64,000 nucleotides of DNA from DASXQK01 sp963757155 (GCA_963757155.1 CAVWQS010000012.1:189037-253036); one strand, 5' to 3'. Shown: positions 7,546 through 18,715, counted from the first letter of the stretch. The notes: generated by a model not told the origin, from the letters alone. Numbers and translations: made by a program.

Positions 7546-10241
7546 CTACTTCGTCGCCAGCACGTTCAGCGCGATCGACTGGCTGAAGCGCTTGGCGCTG
7601 CTCATGTCGTTGAAGAGGCCGAAGGAGGGCACGCGCCGGGCGGTGCTGAAGCCGGCCTGCTTCAGGAAGGCGCCGATGAAATCGGTGGTGAAGCCGACGC
7701 GGTTGAAGCGGTCCGGCGCCGCCTGATCGCCATAGATGAGGGCCATCAGCGAGAAGAGGTCGTTGCGCGGGATCGACGGGCTGATCATCAGGCTGCAGAG
7801 CAGCTCGAAATCCGGCACGGCCAGGCGCAGCGTGCCGCCCGGCTTCAGGACTCGGCAGGCGGCGGCCAGCGCCTGGGGCAGCTCGTCGCGATAGCTGAGG
7901 CGCTGATAGAACCAGCCGGCGTAGATCGCATCGACGCTGTCGTCGGCGAAGGCGTCGAGCGAGCGCGGGTCGGAGACGACATCCACATTCTCCCCCGGTG
8001 CGGCCGCCACGATCTTCCAGCCTTCGCGCGCCTCGGTGCCGTTGAGATGCAGCTGCACCCCGCTCACCTGGTTGCGCGCGGAGCGCTGGATCTCGATCTC
8101 GGGCGGCAAGGCGGGGAGGTCGAAGCCCGCGGGCGGCTCGCCGCGGCAATAGCGCTCCCAGATCTTGAGATAGGCCTGCTCCAGGTGATAGGCGAAGCGC
8201 GCGGTCTGGAACAGCGGCATGGTCTCGCGATTGGCCTGCAGCCGCTCGCGGATCGCGGCCAGCTCCTCGGGATGGTGGGCCAGATGGATCGCGCGGGCGA
8301 CATAGCTCTCGATGTCGGGCTGGATCATGTCGTCCAGGCCGATCCAATGCAGCATGCTGTTGGAGATGCGGTTGGAGAAGCGGTCGCCCGTCACGGTGAG
8401 CAGCGGCACGCCGGCCCAGAGCGCGTCCAGCGCGGTGGTCGAGGCGTTCAGGGTGAGGGTATCGAGGAAGAGCCCGATATGGCGGTGGCGGGCGAAATGC
8501 TCGGCCTTGTCGGGCAGCCGGTCGGCGAAGACCAGCCGCGCCGGATCGATGCCGCGCTCCCGGGCCTGGCGGCGCAGGGTCTGGCGGTGGCTGGGCACGC
8601 CCTTCACCTTGGAGACCCAGAGCACGCTGCCCGGCACGGCATCCAGGATCCGCATCCAGGCATCGAAGGCGGTGCGGTTGAACTTCTCCGGATTGTTGAA
8701 GGCGCAGAAGACGAAGGCGTCTTCCGGCAGGCCGCAATCGGCGCGGCTCGGCGCCTCTTCGGCGATCGGCGAGGGCGAGGCGACGTGATAGCACTCGGGC
8801 AGCCGGAGGATCTTCTCCTTGTAGAGATGCTCCTCGCCCCGCGGCACGACGATGTCGTCGGCGATCAGGTAATCGACGAAGGAAAGCCCGAGCCCCCCGG
8901 CATGGCCCATCCAATAGATCTGCACGGGGCAGGGGCGGAAGACCATGATCGCCGTGCTCGCCGTCTCCATATAGCCGTCGAGGTCGACCAGGATGTCGAT
9001 GCCCAGGTTGCGGATGCGCCGGGCGGTCTCGAGATGCGGCAGGTCGCTGAGGTCGTGGTAGTAGTCGACGCCATGGCGATGGCGCTTGTTGTAGTCGGGA
9101 TCGCCGCCGCGCCGGGCATGGGTGGCGATGGCATGGATCTCGAAGCGCTCGCGGTCATGGTCGGGGAAGAGCTGCAAAGTGACATGGCCCACCGGATGGT
9201 CGGCGAAGTTCGGCGTCATATAGCCGATGCGGATCTTGCGGCCGGAGACGTCGGGATTGGCCGCGGCGGGATCGGGGGCGGGCAGCGGCGCCAGCTGGCC
9301 GAACTCGGTCAATGATTTCAGATGCAGCTGGTCGATGCGGTCGGTGATGCGCCGCAGCAGCGGAACCGGCACGGGCACGAACAGCGCGCGATAGGCCATA
9401 TTGGCCAGGATCCGCCATTCGCCGATCCCGGCGAGCTCGCGCTGGAACACCCGCAGCAGCTTCGCCAGCACCGCCTCGCAGGCCTCGAAGTCGCAATCCT
9501 GCAGATGGAATTTGATCAGCAGATTGAGGGCGACCAGATTTTCCGGCTCCGCCTCCAGCACCTTGGCCTGGGCCTCGAGCGAGCGGGCGCGGTCGAGGCG
9601 CTCGGTCGAGACGGCGAGATTGATCCAGGCCCGCAGCATGCCGGGATCGAGCGCCACCGCCTTCTCATAGGCCTCGATGGCCTCCTGGTCCCGGCGCAGC
9701 TGGCGCAGCGCCGCACCCAGGCTGAAGAAGGTCATGGGATCCTGGGGATCGGCTGCGACGGCCCGCTCGGCCATCTCGCGCGATTCGGGCAGGCGGCCGG
9801 AGACGCGCAGCAGGGCCGAGAGATTGATCAGCGCCGCGCTATGGGCCGGCGCCCGGCGCAGCACCGCGCGGTAGAGCGGCTCGGCCTGGCGCAGGCGCCC
9901 CGCCAGATGGTGGCGCAGCGCCAGCGCCATGGTCGTCTGGTTGAGCTGGCGGATGGCCTGGCGCTGGGTCAGCGGCGCGCCGGGGCTCGGGGCGGCGCTT
10001 CCTTCGGCGCCGGCGGGTTGGTAAGCGGGCGCCAGGCGCGGCGCCGGCGCGGCGGCCACCGCCGTCGAAGGGTTATGGGCAGCCCCGACGGCGAGGCCTG
10101 GCGCCGGCTTCGCGGCCGCCGCGGGCCGCCCCTGCGGCGCGGCGCCGGGCCCGGATTTCCCGGGGCGCCGCGGGCCGGCCGGCGGGCAGCGGGCGCCGGC
10201 GCCTCGGCGGGAACCGCGGCGGTGGAGGGATTGTCGTTCAT
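7546..10241 (-). CDS. TPR / SPINDLY-OGT-like glycosyltransferase with C-terminal methyltransferase-like domain
   Basis: About 897 residues in three parts. First, a Pro/Ala-rich leader followed by TPR repeats (HSAALINLSALLRVSGR, DPQDPMTFFSLGAALRQL, DPGMLRAWINLAVSTERL). Second, a GT41 O-GlcNAc-transferase/SPINDLY-type catalytic region: RKIRIGYMTPNFADHPVGH, ILVDLDGYME, PVQIYWMGHAGGLG, YHVASP, FCAFNNPEKFNR, LFLDTLTLNAS, DALWAGVPLLTVTGDRFSNR. Third, a C-terminal class I methyltransferase-like region (VVSDPRSLDAFADDSVDAIYAGW, RVLKPGGTLRLAVPDFELL). It probably glycosylates a protein or glycan. The ATG at 10241 (MNDNPST) lies 9 bases after oppC, but the Pro/Ala leader is out of frame by net +2 bases (10100-10215), so the leader is uncertain. 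Last gene of the 12-gene unit. Confidence 0.85.
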
Positions 10242-10250
10242 CGCCAAGGA

Positions 10251-11508
10251 TTATTTGTACGGATCGGCGGCGTCGCGCAAGCCATCGCCCAGGAAATTGA
10301 AGGCGAGGACGACGATGATCACCGGCAGCACCGGCAGCATCAGCCAGGGATAGAGGGCGACGACATTGATGTTCTGCGCCTCGTTCAGCAGCACGCCCCA
10401 GCTGGTAATGGGAGGCCGCAGGCCGAGGCCGAGGAAGCTGAGGGCCGTCTCGCCCAGGATCATGCTGGGGATGGCCAGCGTCGCCGAGGCGATGAGATGG
10501 CTGGTGAAGCTCGGCAGCAGATGGCGGAAGATGATGCGCCGCGGGCTGGCGCCCATGAGCTGGGCGGCGACGCAGAAATCCTCCTCGCGCAGCGCCAGCA
10601 GCTTGGAGCGCACGGCACGGGCGAGCCCGGTCCAGTCGATCAGGCCGAGGATGACGGTGATGCCGAAATAGATCAGCAGCGGACTCCAATCCACCGGCAG
10701 GATGGCCGACAGCGCCAGCCACAGCGGCACATGGGGGATGGAGCGCACCACCTCGATCAGGCGCTGGGCGATATTGTCGATGATGCCGCCGTAGTAGCCC
10801 GCCAGCCCGCCGATGACGATGCCGAGCAAGAAGCTGACCGAGACGCCGATCAGGCCGATGGTGAGCGAGATGCGCGCGCCATAGATGATCCGGCTCAGCA
10901 TGTCGCGGCCGAGACGGTCGCTGCCCAGGAAAAAAGCAGTCCCGCCTTCGGCCGGGCAGACCAGATGCATATCCCCGGGGATGAGGCCCCAGAACTTGTA
11001 GGGCTCGCCATGGCAGAAGAAGCGCAGCTTCTGGATCTTGCTGCGGTCGGAGCTGTAGTCCCGCTTCAGATTTTCCAGGTCGAGGTGATAGTTCAGGCCG
11101 TAGACGAAGGGACCGACGAAATTGCCCTTGTCGTCGAAGAGATGCACGCCCTGCGGCGGGGCGAAGATGAAATCGACATGGCGGGTATGAAGCGCATAGG
11201 GCGAGAGGAACTCGCTCACGAAGATGGTGGCGTAGAAGATGAGCAGCAGGGCGCCGGCGACCACCGCGAGGCGATGGCGCCGGAAACGCCACCACATCAT
11301 CCGCCATTGCGAGGCCATGTAGAGGCGCTCTTGCTCCGGCGACATCTGCTCGACGGACATCGGATCGAAAGCCGTCGTCGAGACGAGATGGGGAATGGGC
11401 TCACCTTCCGTGCCCGATGCCCGGATCGCGCCGGCCTGATCTCTCCACGGCACGGCCGGTGGCAGCCTCGGCGAAGACCGGCGTGCCGGGCGGCACGGCG
11501 CTGCTCAT
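10251..11508 (-). CDS. Opp/Dpp-type ABC transporter permease (OppC-like), apparent +1 frameshift
   Basis: Inner-membrane permease of a peptide/nickel-type ABC importer. It has an N-terminal helix (LAVVAGALLLIFYATIFVSEF), a periplasmic insert of about 100 residues, then five helices with the cytoplasmic coupling motif QLMGASPRRIIFRHLLPS, matching OppC. An insert this long occurs in the YejE-like branch. The probable start is the ATG at 11508, overlapping the oppB stop (ATGA) and giving MSSAVPPGTPVF. That frame is joined to the rest by one extra base somewhere in 11441-11460. A conservative alternative is an in-frame start at 11453 or at MSVEQM. It works with the oppB, ATPase and binding-protein genes around it. 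Confidence 0.88.
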
Positions 11509-12503
11509 TTTGTGGCGCCGCCGCTGAGGCGGATGCGCGGATCGAGCACCGCCAGGAGCAGATCGGAGATGAAGACGCCGATGACGGTGAGCAGCGCCAG
11601 GAACATGAGGAAGGAACCGGCAAGATACATGTCCTGGCTGCGCAGCGCATCCAGCAGCATCGGCCCGGTGGTGGGCAGCGACATCACCACCGAGACCACC
11701 ACGGCGCCCGAGATCACTTCGGGCAGCAGCGAGCCGATATCGGCGATGAAGGGGTTGAGGGACATGCGCAGCGGATACTTCAGCAGCAGGCGCCCCGGCG
11801 GCAGGCCCTTGGCCCGGCCGGTGGTCACATATTGCTTCTGCAGCTCGTCGAGCAGATTGGCGCGCAGGCGCCGGATCATGCCGGCGGTGCCCGAGGTGCC
11901 GATGACGATGATGGGAATCCAGAGATGCGACAGCAGCGACCCGACCTTGGCCCAGCTCCAGGGCTGATCGAGATATTGCGGATCCATCAGCCCGCCGATG
12001 GAGATGCCGAACCAGATATGGGTGAAATAGAGCAGCACGAGGGCGAAGAGGAAGCTCGGCGTGGCCAGGCCGAGGAAGCCCAGGAAGCTCGCGAAATAAT
12101 CGCCGACGCTGTACTGGTGCGTCGCCGAATAGAGCGCGATGGGGAAGCTCACGATCCAGATGAAAAGGATCGTCCCGATCGACACGATCATGGTGAGCAG
12201 CAGCTTGTCGCCGACGAGCTGCGAGACCGGCAGGCCGTATTCGAAGCTGTAGCCCATGTCGCCGCGCAGCAGCCCGCCGACCCAGGTCAGGTATTGCACG
12301 ATGAAGGGCTTGTCGAGCCCGTATTCGGCGCGGATGGCGGCGATGCGCGCGGGATCGACCGCCGCTCCCTGGCTGCGCAGCTCCTCGATATAGGTGGAGA
12401 GATAATCCCCGGGCGGCGCCTGGATGACCACGAAGACCAGGAAGCTGATCAGGATCAGGGTCGGGATCATGATCCCCAGGCGTTGGACGACATAGCGGAA
12501 CAT
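11505..12503 (-). CDS. Opp/Dpp-type ABC transporter permease (OppB-like)
   Basis: A 332-residue inner-membrane permease. It starts MFRYVVQRLGIMIPTLILIS, the standard OppB first helix. After the YGLDKPFIVQY and GDMGYSFEYG motifs it has four to five further helices and the coupling loop YVTTGRAKGLPPGRLLLKYPL. The pore-forming partner is the OppC-like protein. It starts 11 bases after the substrate-binding-protein stop and its own stop overlaps the next ATG. The insert LDQPWSWAKVGSLLSHLW is seen in the YejB-like branch, suggesting uptake of longer or modified peptides (inference). Confidence 0.93.
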   Translation of the reverse strand: MFRYVVQRLGIMIPTLILISFLVFVVIQAPPGDYLSTYIEELRSQGAAVDPARIAAIRAEYGLDKPFIVQYLTWVGGLLRGDMGYSFEYGLPVSQLVGDKLLLTMIVSIGTILFIWIVSFPIALYSATHQYSVGDYFASFLGFLGLATPSFLFALVLLYFTHIWFGISIGGLMDPQYLDQPWSWAKVGSLLSHLWIPIIVIGTSGTAGMIRRLRANLLDELQKQYVTTGRAKGLPPGRLLLKYPLRMSLNPFIADIGSLLPEVISGAVVVSVVMSLPTTGPMLLDALRSQDMYLAGSFLMFLALLTVIGVFISDLLLAVLDPRIRLSGGATK

Positions 12504-12514
12504 GTGCGGGGATC

Positions 12515-14446
12515 CTACTGGGGCGCCGGGTCGAGCCAGAAAATATCGGGCCGGTAGATGCCGAAGTAATTGCCCGGCGAGAAGCTCCAGATCTCCGCCT
12601 TGGGGACGTTATGCAGCCGGTTGGAGATGACGACGGGCTGGGGAACGGCGGCGACGGTGCCGATGGTGTAAACCTGGTCGGTGTAGATCGACAGCATCTT
12701 CTCCCAGGCGTCCGTCCGCGCCGCATCGTCCGTTGCAACACCCCATTGGTCCAGCAGATCCAGGAGCTGCGTGACCTCGGGCATGTCAGGGGCTTCGCCC
12801 GACATGCCGTGGGTCTCGTGGTACTGCCCCCATTTCGGCCATTCCAGGTCGTTCTGGTCGACGGGGGCCAGCTCCGAGGGGCTGAAACGGGCCGTGGGCA
12901 GGCCGTTCTCCAGCCCTGTCCAGACCGACATGATGCTGTCGCCGGCGAAGACGCGGTTACGGAAGACGTCGCGCACGAAGGGCTTGGTGAACAGATGGAT
13001 GCCGGCCTGGGCCCAGCTGTCCCGGATCAGCTCCAGCACGTCCGATTCCTCCGGCACCGCGCCGGCGGTATCGACGATGATGGTCATCTGCCGTCCATCG
13101 GGCAGCAGGCGGAAGCCGTCCTCGTCGCGCTTGGTCAGGCCGACCTCGTCGAGGAGCTTGTTGGCCGCGGCAATATCGAAGGCGGCATAGGCCTGCTGGA
13201 ATTCGGGCTTGTACAGCGGGCTTTCCGGCAGCACCGAATTGGCGCCCTCCCGGGCCAGGCCGTAGTAGATGACCTGGTTGATCTCATGCCGGTTGATGGC
13301 CAGCGACAAAGCGCGGCGGAAGCGCAGGTCGCGCATCAGCTTGCGCCACACCGGATCGCTGGTGGTCAGATCGGGGAACAGAGTGAAGCTGGAGCCATTG
13401 CCGGTCTTCCACAGCACGACCCGGTAGCCGCCGTTCTTCTCGCCTTCCTTGAGGAAGGTGTAGTCGGCGAAGCGGATGTCCTTGGCCTGCAGCATGGATT
13501 CGCCCGCCCCGGCCTTCGCCGGGATGAGCTTGCCGTCGGCGACGAAGAAGACGACTTTGTCGATATAGGGCAGCTGATGGCCCTGGGGATCGACCCGGAA
13601 GTAGTAGGGGTTGCGCTCGAAGACGAAGCGATCGGCCGGGGGCTTGGTCTTCAGCACCCAGGGTCCGAGGGTCGGCATCTTCGGATTGTCGTTCTTGTAG
13701 GGGTTGTTCCTCCGGTTGAAGAGCTGCGCCCAGCTTCGCGATCCGGAATCCTTCACCAGCGCCGCCAGCTCGTCCGGCTTGGCGTATTTCTTGTGCAGCT
13801 TCTTCAGATATTTGCTGGGGGAATAGATGAAGAAATCGGGGCGCAGCGCCAGCGCCGGCAGGAAATTGGCATTGGGCTTGGACCAGCTGTAGCGGATCGT
13901 CGTCTTGTCGATGACCTCGACCTTCGCCGGCTCCCCGTCATGAATCATATCGGCGGGCGGACCGGCCGGCGAGAGCTCGGGATTGTTGGCGATATCCTCC
14001 CAGAAGAACCGGAAATCCTCGCTGGTGAAGGCCGAGCCGTCGGACCATTTCTGGCCCGGGCGCAAATGAAAGGTGAAGATCCGCCCCTCCTCGACATCGA
14101 AGCTTTCGAGGATATTGGGGACGAGCTTGTACTGGGCGTCATAGACCACGAGCTGGGCATAGCCATAGGTCACGAGATAGCGCGTGTCCTTGGCGGAGGA
14201 CATCAGCATGGTGAGCTCGCCGCCGTAATTGCCCGGCACCTGCCCGGGCCATTCGAAGCCGGCGACGCCGGGGGCGGCCGGCAGGCGCTGGGCGATGGCG
14301 GGCAGGCTGCCGTCCTTGACCTGGCTCTCGAAGAACGGCACCTCCTGATAGACCGGCACCTCGGCGGCGGCGCTCACGGCGCCCAATAGAAGGAAGAGCC
14401 CGACGAAGGTGAGGACTCGCCTCATGCCGCGACCAGCGCGCGTCAT
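12515..14446 (-). CDS. Peptide ABC transporter substrate-binding protein (SBP_bac_5)
   Basis: A 643-residue periplasmic binding protein of the family-5 solute-binding type. Its signal peptide (MRRVLTFVGLFLLLGAVSAAAE) starts at the second ATG, residue 8. Family motifs include ILESFDVEEGRIFTFHLRPG, KWSDGSAFTSEDFRFFWED, TLGPWVLK, PYYFRVDPQGHQLPYID and FRRALSLAINRHEINQVIYYG. At more than 600 residues it is longer than most DppA/OppA proteins and resembles the YejA-like subset. The ATG at 14446 overlaps the ATPase stop (ATGA). Ligand unknown; the neighbouring glycan genes raise the possibility of muropeptides or glycopeptides. Confidence 0.9.
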   Translation of the reverse strand: MTRAGRGMRRVLTFVGLFLLLGAVSAAAEVPVYQEVPFFESQVKDGSLPAIAQRLPAAPGVAGFEWPGQVPGNYGGELTMLMSSAKDTRYLVTYGYAQLVVYDAQYKLVPNILESFDVEEGRIFTFHLRPGQKWSDGSAFTSEDFRFFWEDIANNPELSPAGPPADMIHDGEPAKVEVIDKTTIRYSWSKPNANFLPALALRPDFFIYSPSKYLKKLHKKYAKPDELAALVKDSGSRSWAQLFNRRNNPYKNDNPKMPTLGPWVLKTKPPADRFVFERNPYYFRVDPQGHQLPYIDKVVFFVADGKLIPAKAGAGESMLQAKDIRFADYTFLKEGEKNGGYRVVLWKTGNGSSFTLFPDLTTSDPVWRKLMRDLRFRRALSLAINRHEINQVIYYGLAREGANSVLPESPLYKPEFQQAYAAFDIAAANKLLDEVGLTKRDEDGFRLLPDGRQMTIIVDTAGAVPEESDVLELIRDSWAQAGIHLFTKPFVRDVFRNRVFAGDSIMSVWTGLENGLPTARFSPSELAPVDQNDLEWPKWGQYHETHGMSGEAPDMPEVTQLLDLLDQWGVATDDAARTDAWEKMLSIYTDQVYTIGTVAAVPQPVVISNRLHNVPKAEIWSFSPGNYFGIYRPDIFWLDPAPQ

Positions 14447-16309
14447 GCTGCGACCAGCGCTCGGGCAGCGCGCACGAAATGCCCGTCGCCGACATCGACC
14501 AGCCCGGGGCGCTCGGTCTCGTTCACGGTGAAGGGCGCCGGCCAGGCGGCCGGCTGGGAGGCCTTGCCTTCCATCAGTTTGTCGAAGGCGAGGCGGTAGT
14601 CGGGATTGGGCTCCGGCACCGCGGTCAGCAGCGCCTTGGTGTAGGGGTGCAAGGGATTCTTGAACAGCACGCCCGAGGGCGCCACCTCGACGATGCGCCC
14701 GGCGCACATGACCATGATCCGGTCGGCGATATAATCGACCACCGCCAGATTGTGCGAGACGAAGAGATAGGTGAGGCCGAGCTTGGCCTGGAGATCCTTC
14801 AGCAGGTTCAGCACCTGGGCCTGGATCGAGACGTCGAGCGCCGAGACCGGCTCGTCGCAGAGCAATAGGTCGGGCTTCAGGGCCAGGGCGCGGGCGATGC
14901 CGATGCGCTGGCGCTGGCCGCCGGAGAAGCTGTGGGGGTAGCGCTTGAGGAACTGCGCGTTCAGCCCGACCAGCGACATCAGCTCCTTCACCACCTCCTT
15001 GCGCTCGGCGGAGGTCCCGATGCCGTGGATCACCAGCGGCTCGCTCAGTATGTCGTAGACCGTCATGCGCGGGTTGAGCGAGCCGAAGGGGTCCTGGAAG
15101 ATGAACTGGATGTGGCGGCGGAATTCGGTCAGCTTGTCGCCCTTCAGATCCAGCACATCGACGCTTTTGCCGTGGTCGTTGAACAGGATCTTGCCGCTGT
15201 CGGGGGTCAGCGCGCGCATGATCACCTTGGAGAGGGTGGTCTTGCCGCAACCGCTCTCGCCCACCAGCCCCAGGCATTCGCCGCGCTTGATCTCGAAGCT
15301 CACATCGTCGACGGCCGTGATCGTGCCGGCGGGGCCGCCGGCATTGCGCACGCGGAAGCGCTTGGTGATGCCGCTCACCTGGAGCAGCGGCCCGGCGGCA
15401 TCGGCGCCCACCGGCCAGGCCGGGGGTGCGGCGATCATACGCCCCGAGGGCGGCGGAATCTCGCGCAAGGGGGTCAGCCGCTCGCCCGGCTCCATATGGA
15501 AACGCGGCACGGCGCGCAGCAGGGCCTGGAGATAGGGATGGGTGGGATGGCGGAAGATGTCGTCCAGCGTCCCGCTCTCCATCACCTTGCCGTGGTACAT
15601 GACCACGACTTCCGAGGCCATATTGGCGACGACGCCCAGGTCATGGGTGATGATGAGCAGCGCCATGCCGAGCTCGGATTGCAGATCCTTGATCAGCTTC
15701 AGGATCTGGGCCTGGATCGTGACGTCCAGCGCCGTGGTCGGCTCGTCGGCGATCAGCAGCGCCGGCCGGCAGATCAGCGCCATGGCGATCATGGCCCGCT
15801 GGCGCAAGCCGCCGGAGAGCTCGAAGGGATAGGTCTGCGGCGCCTTGGCGGGATTGGGAAAGCCCACCAGCCGCAGCATCTCGATCACCAGCTCGCGCCC
15901 GGTCGCCGCATCCGACCTTGCGATGGAGATGCAGCGCCTCGCCGATCTGGTCGCCGATGGTATGGATCGGCGAAAGGGAGGTCATCGGCTCCTGGAAGAT
16001 GATGGAGATGCGCCCGCCGCGAATGGCGCGCATATCGGCGGCATCCTGGGGCAAGGCGGCGATGTCGATGGTCCGGCCCTTGGCCGCCGGATCGCTGAAC
16101 AGGATCTTGCCGCTGCGGATGATGGCCGCGGGCGGCAGGATTCCCATGATCGCCTGGCTGAGGACCGATTTGCCGGAGCCGGATTCGCCGACGATGGCGA
16201 CCGAGCCGCCCACGGGCACGCGGAAGGAGACGCCGCGCACGGCATCGACCTTGCCGCCATGGACGTTGAAGGAGATCGCCAGATCCTCGACCGACAGCAG
16301 ATCCTTCAT
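14443..16309 (-). CDS. ABC transporter ATPase with two fused nucleotide-binding domains, apparent +1 frameshift
   Basis: Two complete ATPase domains in one chain, like a DppD-DppF or YejF fusion. Domain 1 has Walker A GESGSGKSVLS, signature LSGGLRQRAM and Walker B LLIADEPTTALD. Domain 2 has GESGCGKTTLSK, FSGGQRQRIG and LLLCDEPVSALD. Each ends with the HPTHPYLQALL or NPLHPYTKALL tail typical of oligopeptide transporters. The two open frames meet at 15911-15917, where one extra G (AAGGTCGGATG) breaks the frame; removing it gives 621 residues. Start ATG at 16309 overlaps the preceding stop, and its own stop overlaps the binding-protein ATG. It powers the OppB/OppC-like channel. Confidence 0.9.
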
Positions 16310-16815
16310 CGAGCCTGCTCCAAGGCGCCGGCCGGCTCGGGCAGCACCACTTCCATGGCGGCGAAATTGCTGCGGGTCGTGGGGTCGAGCTCGAGGCCGC
16401 GGGTGGCGGCTGCATCGGCGGCCAGCCGGGCCAGGGTCTCGAAGCCTTCGATATGGGAATCGATGGCGAGCGATCGGCCGCGGGATTTCAGGCCAAGCGT
16501 CATCCAGCCGTCCTTGCGGTTGCGCCGAGCCGAGTAATACCGAAGCGTGAGCCCGTCCAACTCCTGCCACTTCATCTGGCGCACCGGTCCCCCCCTGACC
16601 GTCAGCCCCTCTGCGTCGGCCAGAATACGCATTCGGTGCCGGAACGCCGTGCGTATGGTGAACAGCACGAAGATCGCCGTCAATGCACCGCATATGACAT
16701 CTATATAGATGGCAGATGACGCCAGGATGATGAGCCCGATGGACATCAGCGTCCCGGCCCCGCCGAGCAGATAGTCGGCGAGGATGCGGTTGGTGGGGTA
16801 GCGATATTCCTTCAT
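16306..16815 (-). CDS. Two-helix membrane protein with PH-like cytoplasmic domain
   Basis: A 169-residue protein that I cannot assign to a named family. Two hydrophobic segments (about 17-35 and 38-56) are followed by a soluble region with the strand pattern MRILADAEGLTVRGGPVRQMKW...LTLRYYS, similar in outline to bacterial PH-like (YdbT/DUF2244-like) domains. Its start overlaps the deacetylase stop and its stop overlaps the ABC ATPase start (ATGA both times), so it is firmly embedded between the glycan genes and the importer. A regulatory or assembly role is possible. An upstream in-frame start at 16866 is less likely. Confidence 0.7.
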   Translation of the reverse strand: MKEYRYPTNRILADYLLGGAGTLMSIGLIILASSAIYIDVICGALTAIFVLFTIRTAFRHRMRILADAEGLTVRGGPVRQMKWQELDGLTLRYYSARRNRKDGWMTLGLKSRGRSLAIDSHIEGFETLARLAADAAATRGLELDPTTRSNFAAMEVVLPEPAGALEQAR

Positions 16816-17586
16816 GCCGCGGCGAAACCTATTCCAGGGGCGAAGATATCCCTGGCCGAACGCCATTGCACGGCCGGATGTTCGGCCGTCCGCGCCAGGA
16901 ATTCGGCCGTGAAATCGAAGGCCGCGTCCTCCAGCACCAGATGATGCGTCAAAAGCCCGGTGGGCTCCGCAGCCGCCGCCCGCCCCTCACGCCGGGCCGC
17001 GAGATGGCCGACGGTCCCCTCGATCGCGGCCTCGCGGCCGATGAAGCCCCGGCCGCCGCGCCAATCCACGATATCGACATGAGTATTCACCTGGAGGATG
17101 CCTCTCCGCCATGAAGCCGCCTCCGGCGGCTGGAATCCCTGGGTTGAAAGCCCGCGATAGCCCTCGCCCGCCAGAAGGTCAATGACAGGTTCCGCGATCC
17201 GGTTCCAGGGCGGCACCAGCACCGGCAGGGCCTGGGTCCCGAAAGCGGCCGCGAGCAGCCGGGCGCCACGGCGGAGCTCCTCGCATACCGCAGTCGCGGG
17301 GCGGGCGGCGCCCAGCTCCGCTTTCTTGGCCGTCGGCGGCTCGTGGTTGCGATGGGCATAGCCATGCTGCAGCACGTCGACCTTCCGGCCGGCGAGAAAG
17401 CCCGCCAGCTCCGGCGCCATCTCGGCCGGGATCACGGCAAGCGCGATCGGCTGGGACCCGAGGCCGAGCAGCCGGTCGAGGGCGGGGCTGGGCGCGACCG
17501 CGTCGTCGTCGCGCCACCAGAAGCTCGCCGTCCCCGGCGCCCAGCGATCGAGCTCGGCCGGCGAGCCTTTGCCATGCATCTGTCAT
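16812..17586 (-). CDS. Polysaccharide deacetylase-like protein, apparent +1 frameshift
   Basis: About 257 residues with a CE4 polysaccharide-deacetylase-like core: FWWRDDDAV (residues about 20-28) supplies the metal-binding Asp, QHGYAHRNH (about 75) the two His, and PVLVPPWNRI (about 125) the later motif. The fold family removes N-acetyl groups from glycans, but this branch is short and its substrate unknown. The ATG at 17586 overlaps the preceding stop (ATGA) and gives MTDAWQRL. One extra base near 17555-17565 separates that start from the long frame. There is no signal peptide, so it may act in the cytoplasm on a precursor. Confidence 0.75.
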
Positions 17587-18715
17587 CTCAGCATCCCGGC
17601 GAGCTGGCGCGCGGTCTCGGCCGCGCCGTCGAGATCCAGCGCCCCGGGCTGCGGCCGGGGCCGGCGAAGCGCTGCCTCGATGGCCGCGGCGAGGCGGGCG
17701 GGCTCGATGGGCGGCTCCATCAGGCTGAGCAGGCCGCGCTCGGCCAGGAGGCGGGCCCGCAGGCTCTGCTCGCTTTCCGCGCCCTCGGCAAAGGGCAGGA
17801 CCAAGGCGCGGGCCCCGACGGCCAGGATATCCATGACCGTATTGTAGCCCGCCTGGGACAGGGAGAGGCGCGAGCGCGCGAGCAAGGCGGGAAAGTCCGA
17901 GCGGAAGCGCTCGACCGTGACCGCCGGCCGGCGCGCCGCTTTGCAGCCCGGCGAATTCCGCCGCCGGCAGATTGGGCCCGGCGATCAGCCGCCAGGGCGC
18001 ATCGGCGAGGCTGGTGGCCGGCCGGGCGGCCAAGGCGGCGCGCAGCAGCGGCCCGCCGACGGCCCCGCCGCCGGCCGAGACCAGGACCTCCGCGCCCTCC
18101 GCCGCCGGCGTGGCTGGGGCAGCCGCGTCGGCGACATAGCCGGTATAGAGCCAGGCGATCGGCGATCTCGGCCGCGCCGGGAAATGTGGCCTCCAGCCCC
18201 ACCAGCCGCGGGTCGCCATGGACCAGGACCCGGTCGACCAGCCGGCGCACCACGGCCACGGTCTCGGCGATGCGCTCGGGCTTGCTCTTGGCCACCAGAA
18301 TGTCGCGCAGCGAGACGGCGGTGGGCAGGCCCCGCGCCTTGGCGGCCTCGAGCAGCGGCAGCAGCTCGAAGGCGAATTGGCGCCGGCCGAAGGGAAACAT
18401 CTCGACCAGGACCAGATCCGGGTGCTCGACCTCGAAGGCGGCGAGCAGCAATCGCCGGCGCCGGTCGCGCCAGACATCGTCGATCGGCCGCCCGTCCTGG
18501 TCGAGGATCGCGGAGAAATGCACATCGGCCGCCACCGCGGGCGGCAGCTGGATCAGCTCGCCCGCCCCGATGTCGATCTCGCCCGCCGGCGCCCCGCCGG
18601 AGACGAACCGCAGGTCGAGGCCCGCCGCCTGGATCGCCCGGGCGATGAGGGCGGCGCGGCGCAGATGGCCGATGCCCAGGAGATGCTGGACGTAGAACAG
18701 GACCACGGGTCTCAA
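17583..18715 (-). CDS. GLGHLRR-type glycosyltransferase, two apparent +1 frameshifts
   Basis: A nucleotide-sugar glycosyltransferase with a GT-B outline like MurG/GT28. The N-terminus VVLFYVQHLLGIGHLRRAALIARA and the C-terminal LVSAGGGAVGGPLL and LSQAGYNTVMDILAVGARALVLPF (donor-binding) regions are clear. The frame breaks at 18148-18155 (joined reading IADRL-LYTGYVAD) and at 17921-17940 (joined reading AVTVERFRSDFPALLARSR). Removing one base at each gives 376 residues. It starts with TTG at 18715, overlapping the phosphatase stop (TTGA). It is a paralog of the gene at 22042-23259. Acceptor unknown; likely a surface or storage glycan. Confidence 0.82.

Noticed and set aside
7546..11307. A single 1253-codon minus-strand open frame
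   Set aside because: Its first 350 or so codons are an antisense-like shadow of the OppC-like gene with Arg/Ala/His-rich composition. The real gene starts near 10241.
12611..14389. A 592-codon plus-strand open frame opposite the substrate-binding protein
   Set aside because: High-GC antisense shadow: low-complexity composition, no start signal and no family resemblance, while the minus strand encodes a clear binding protein.
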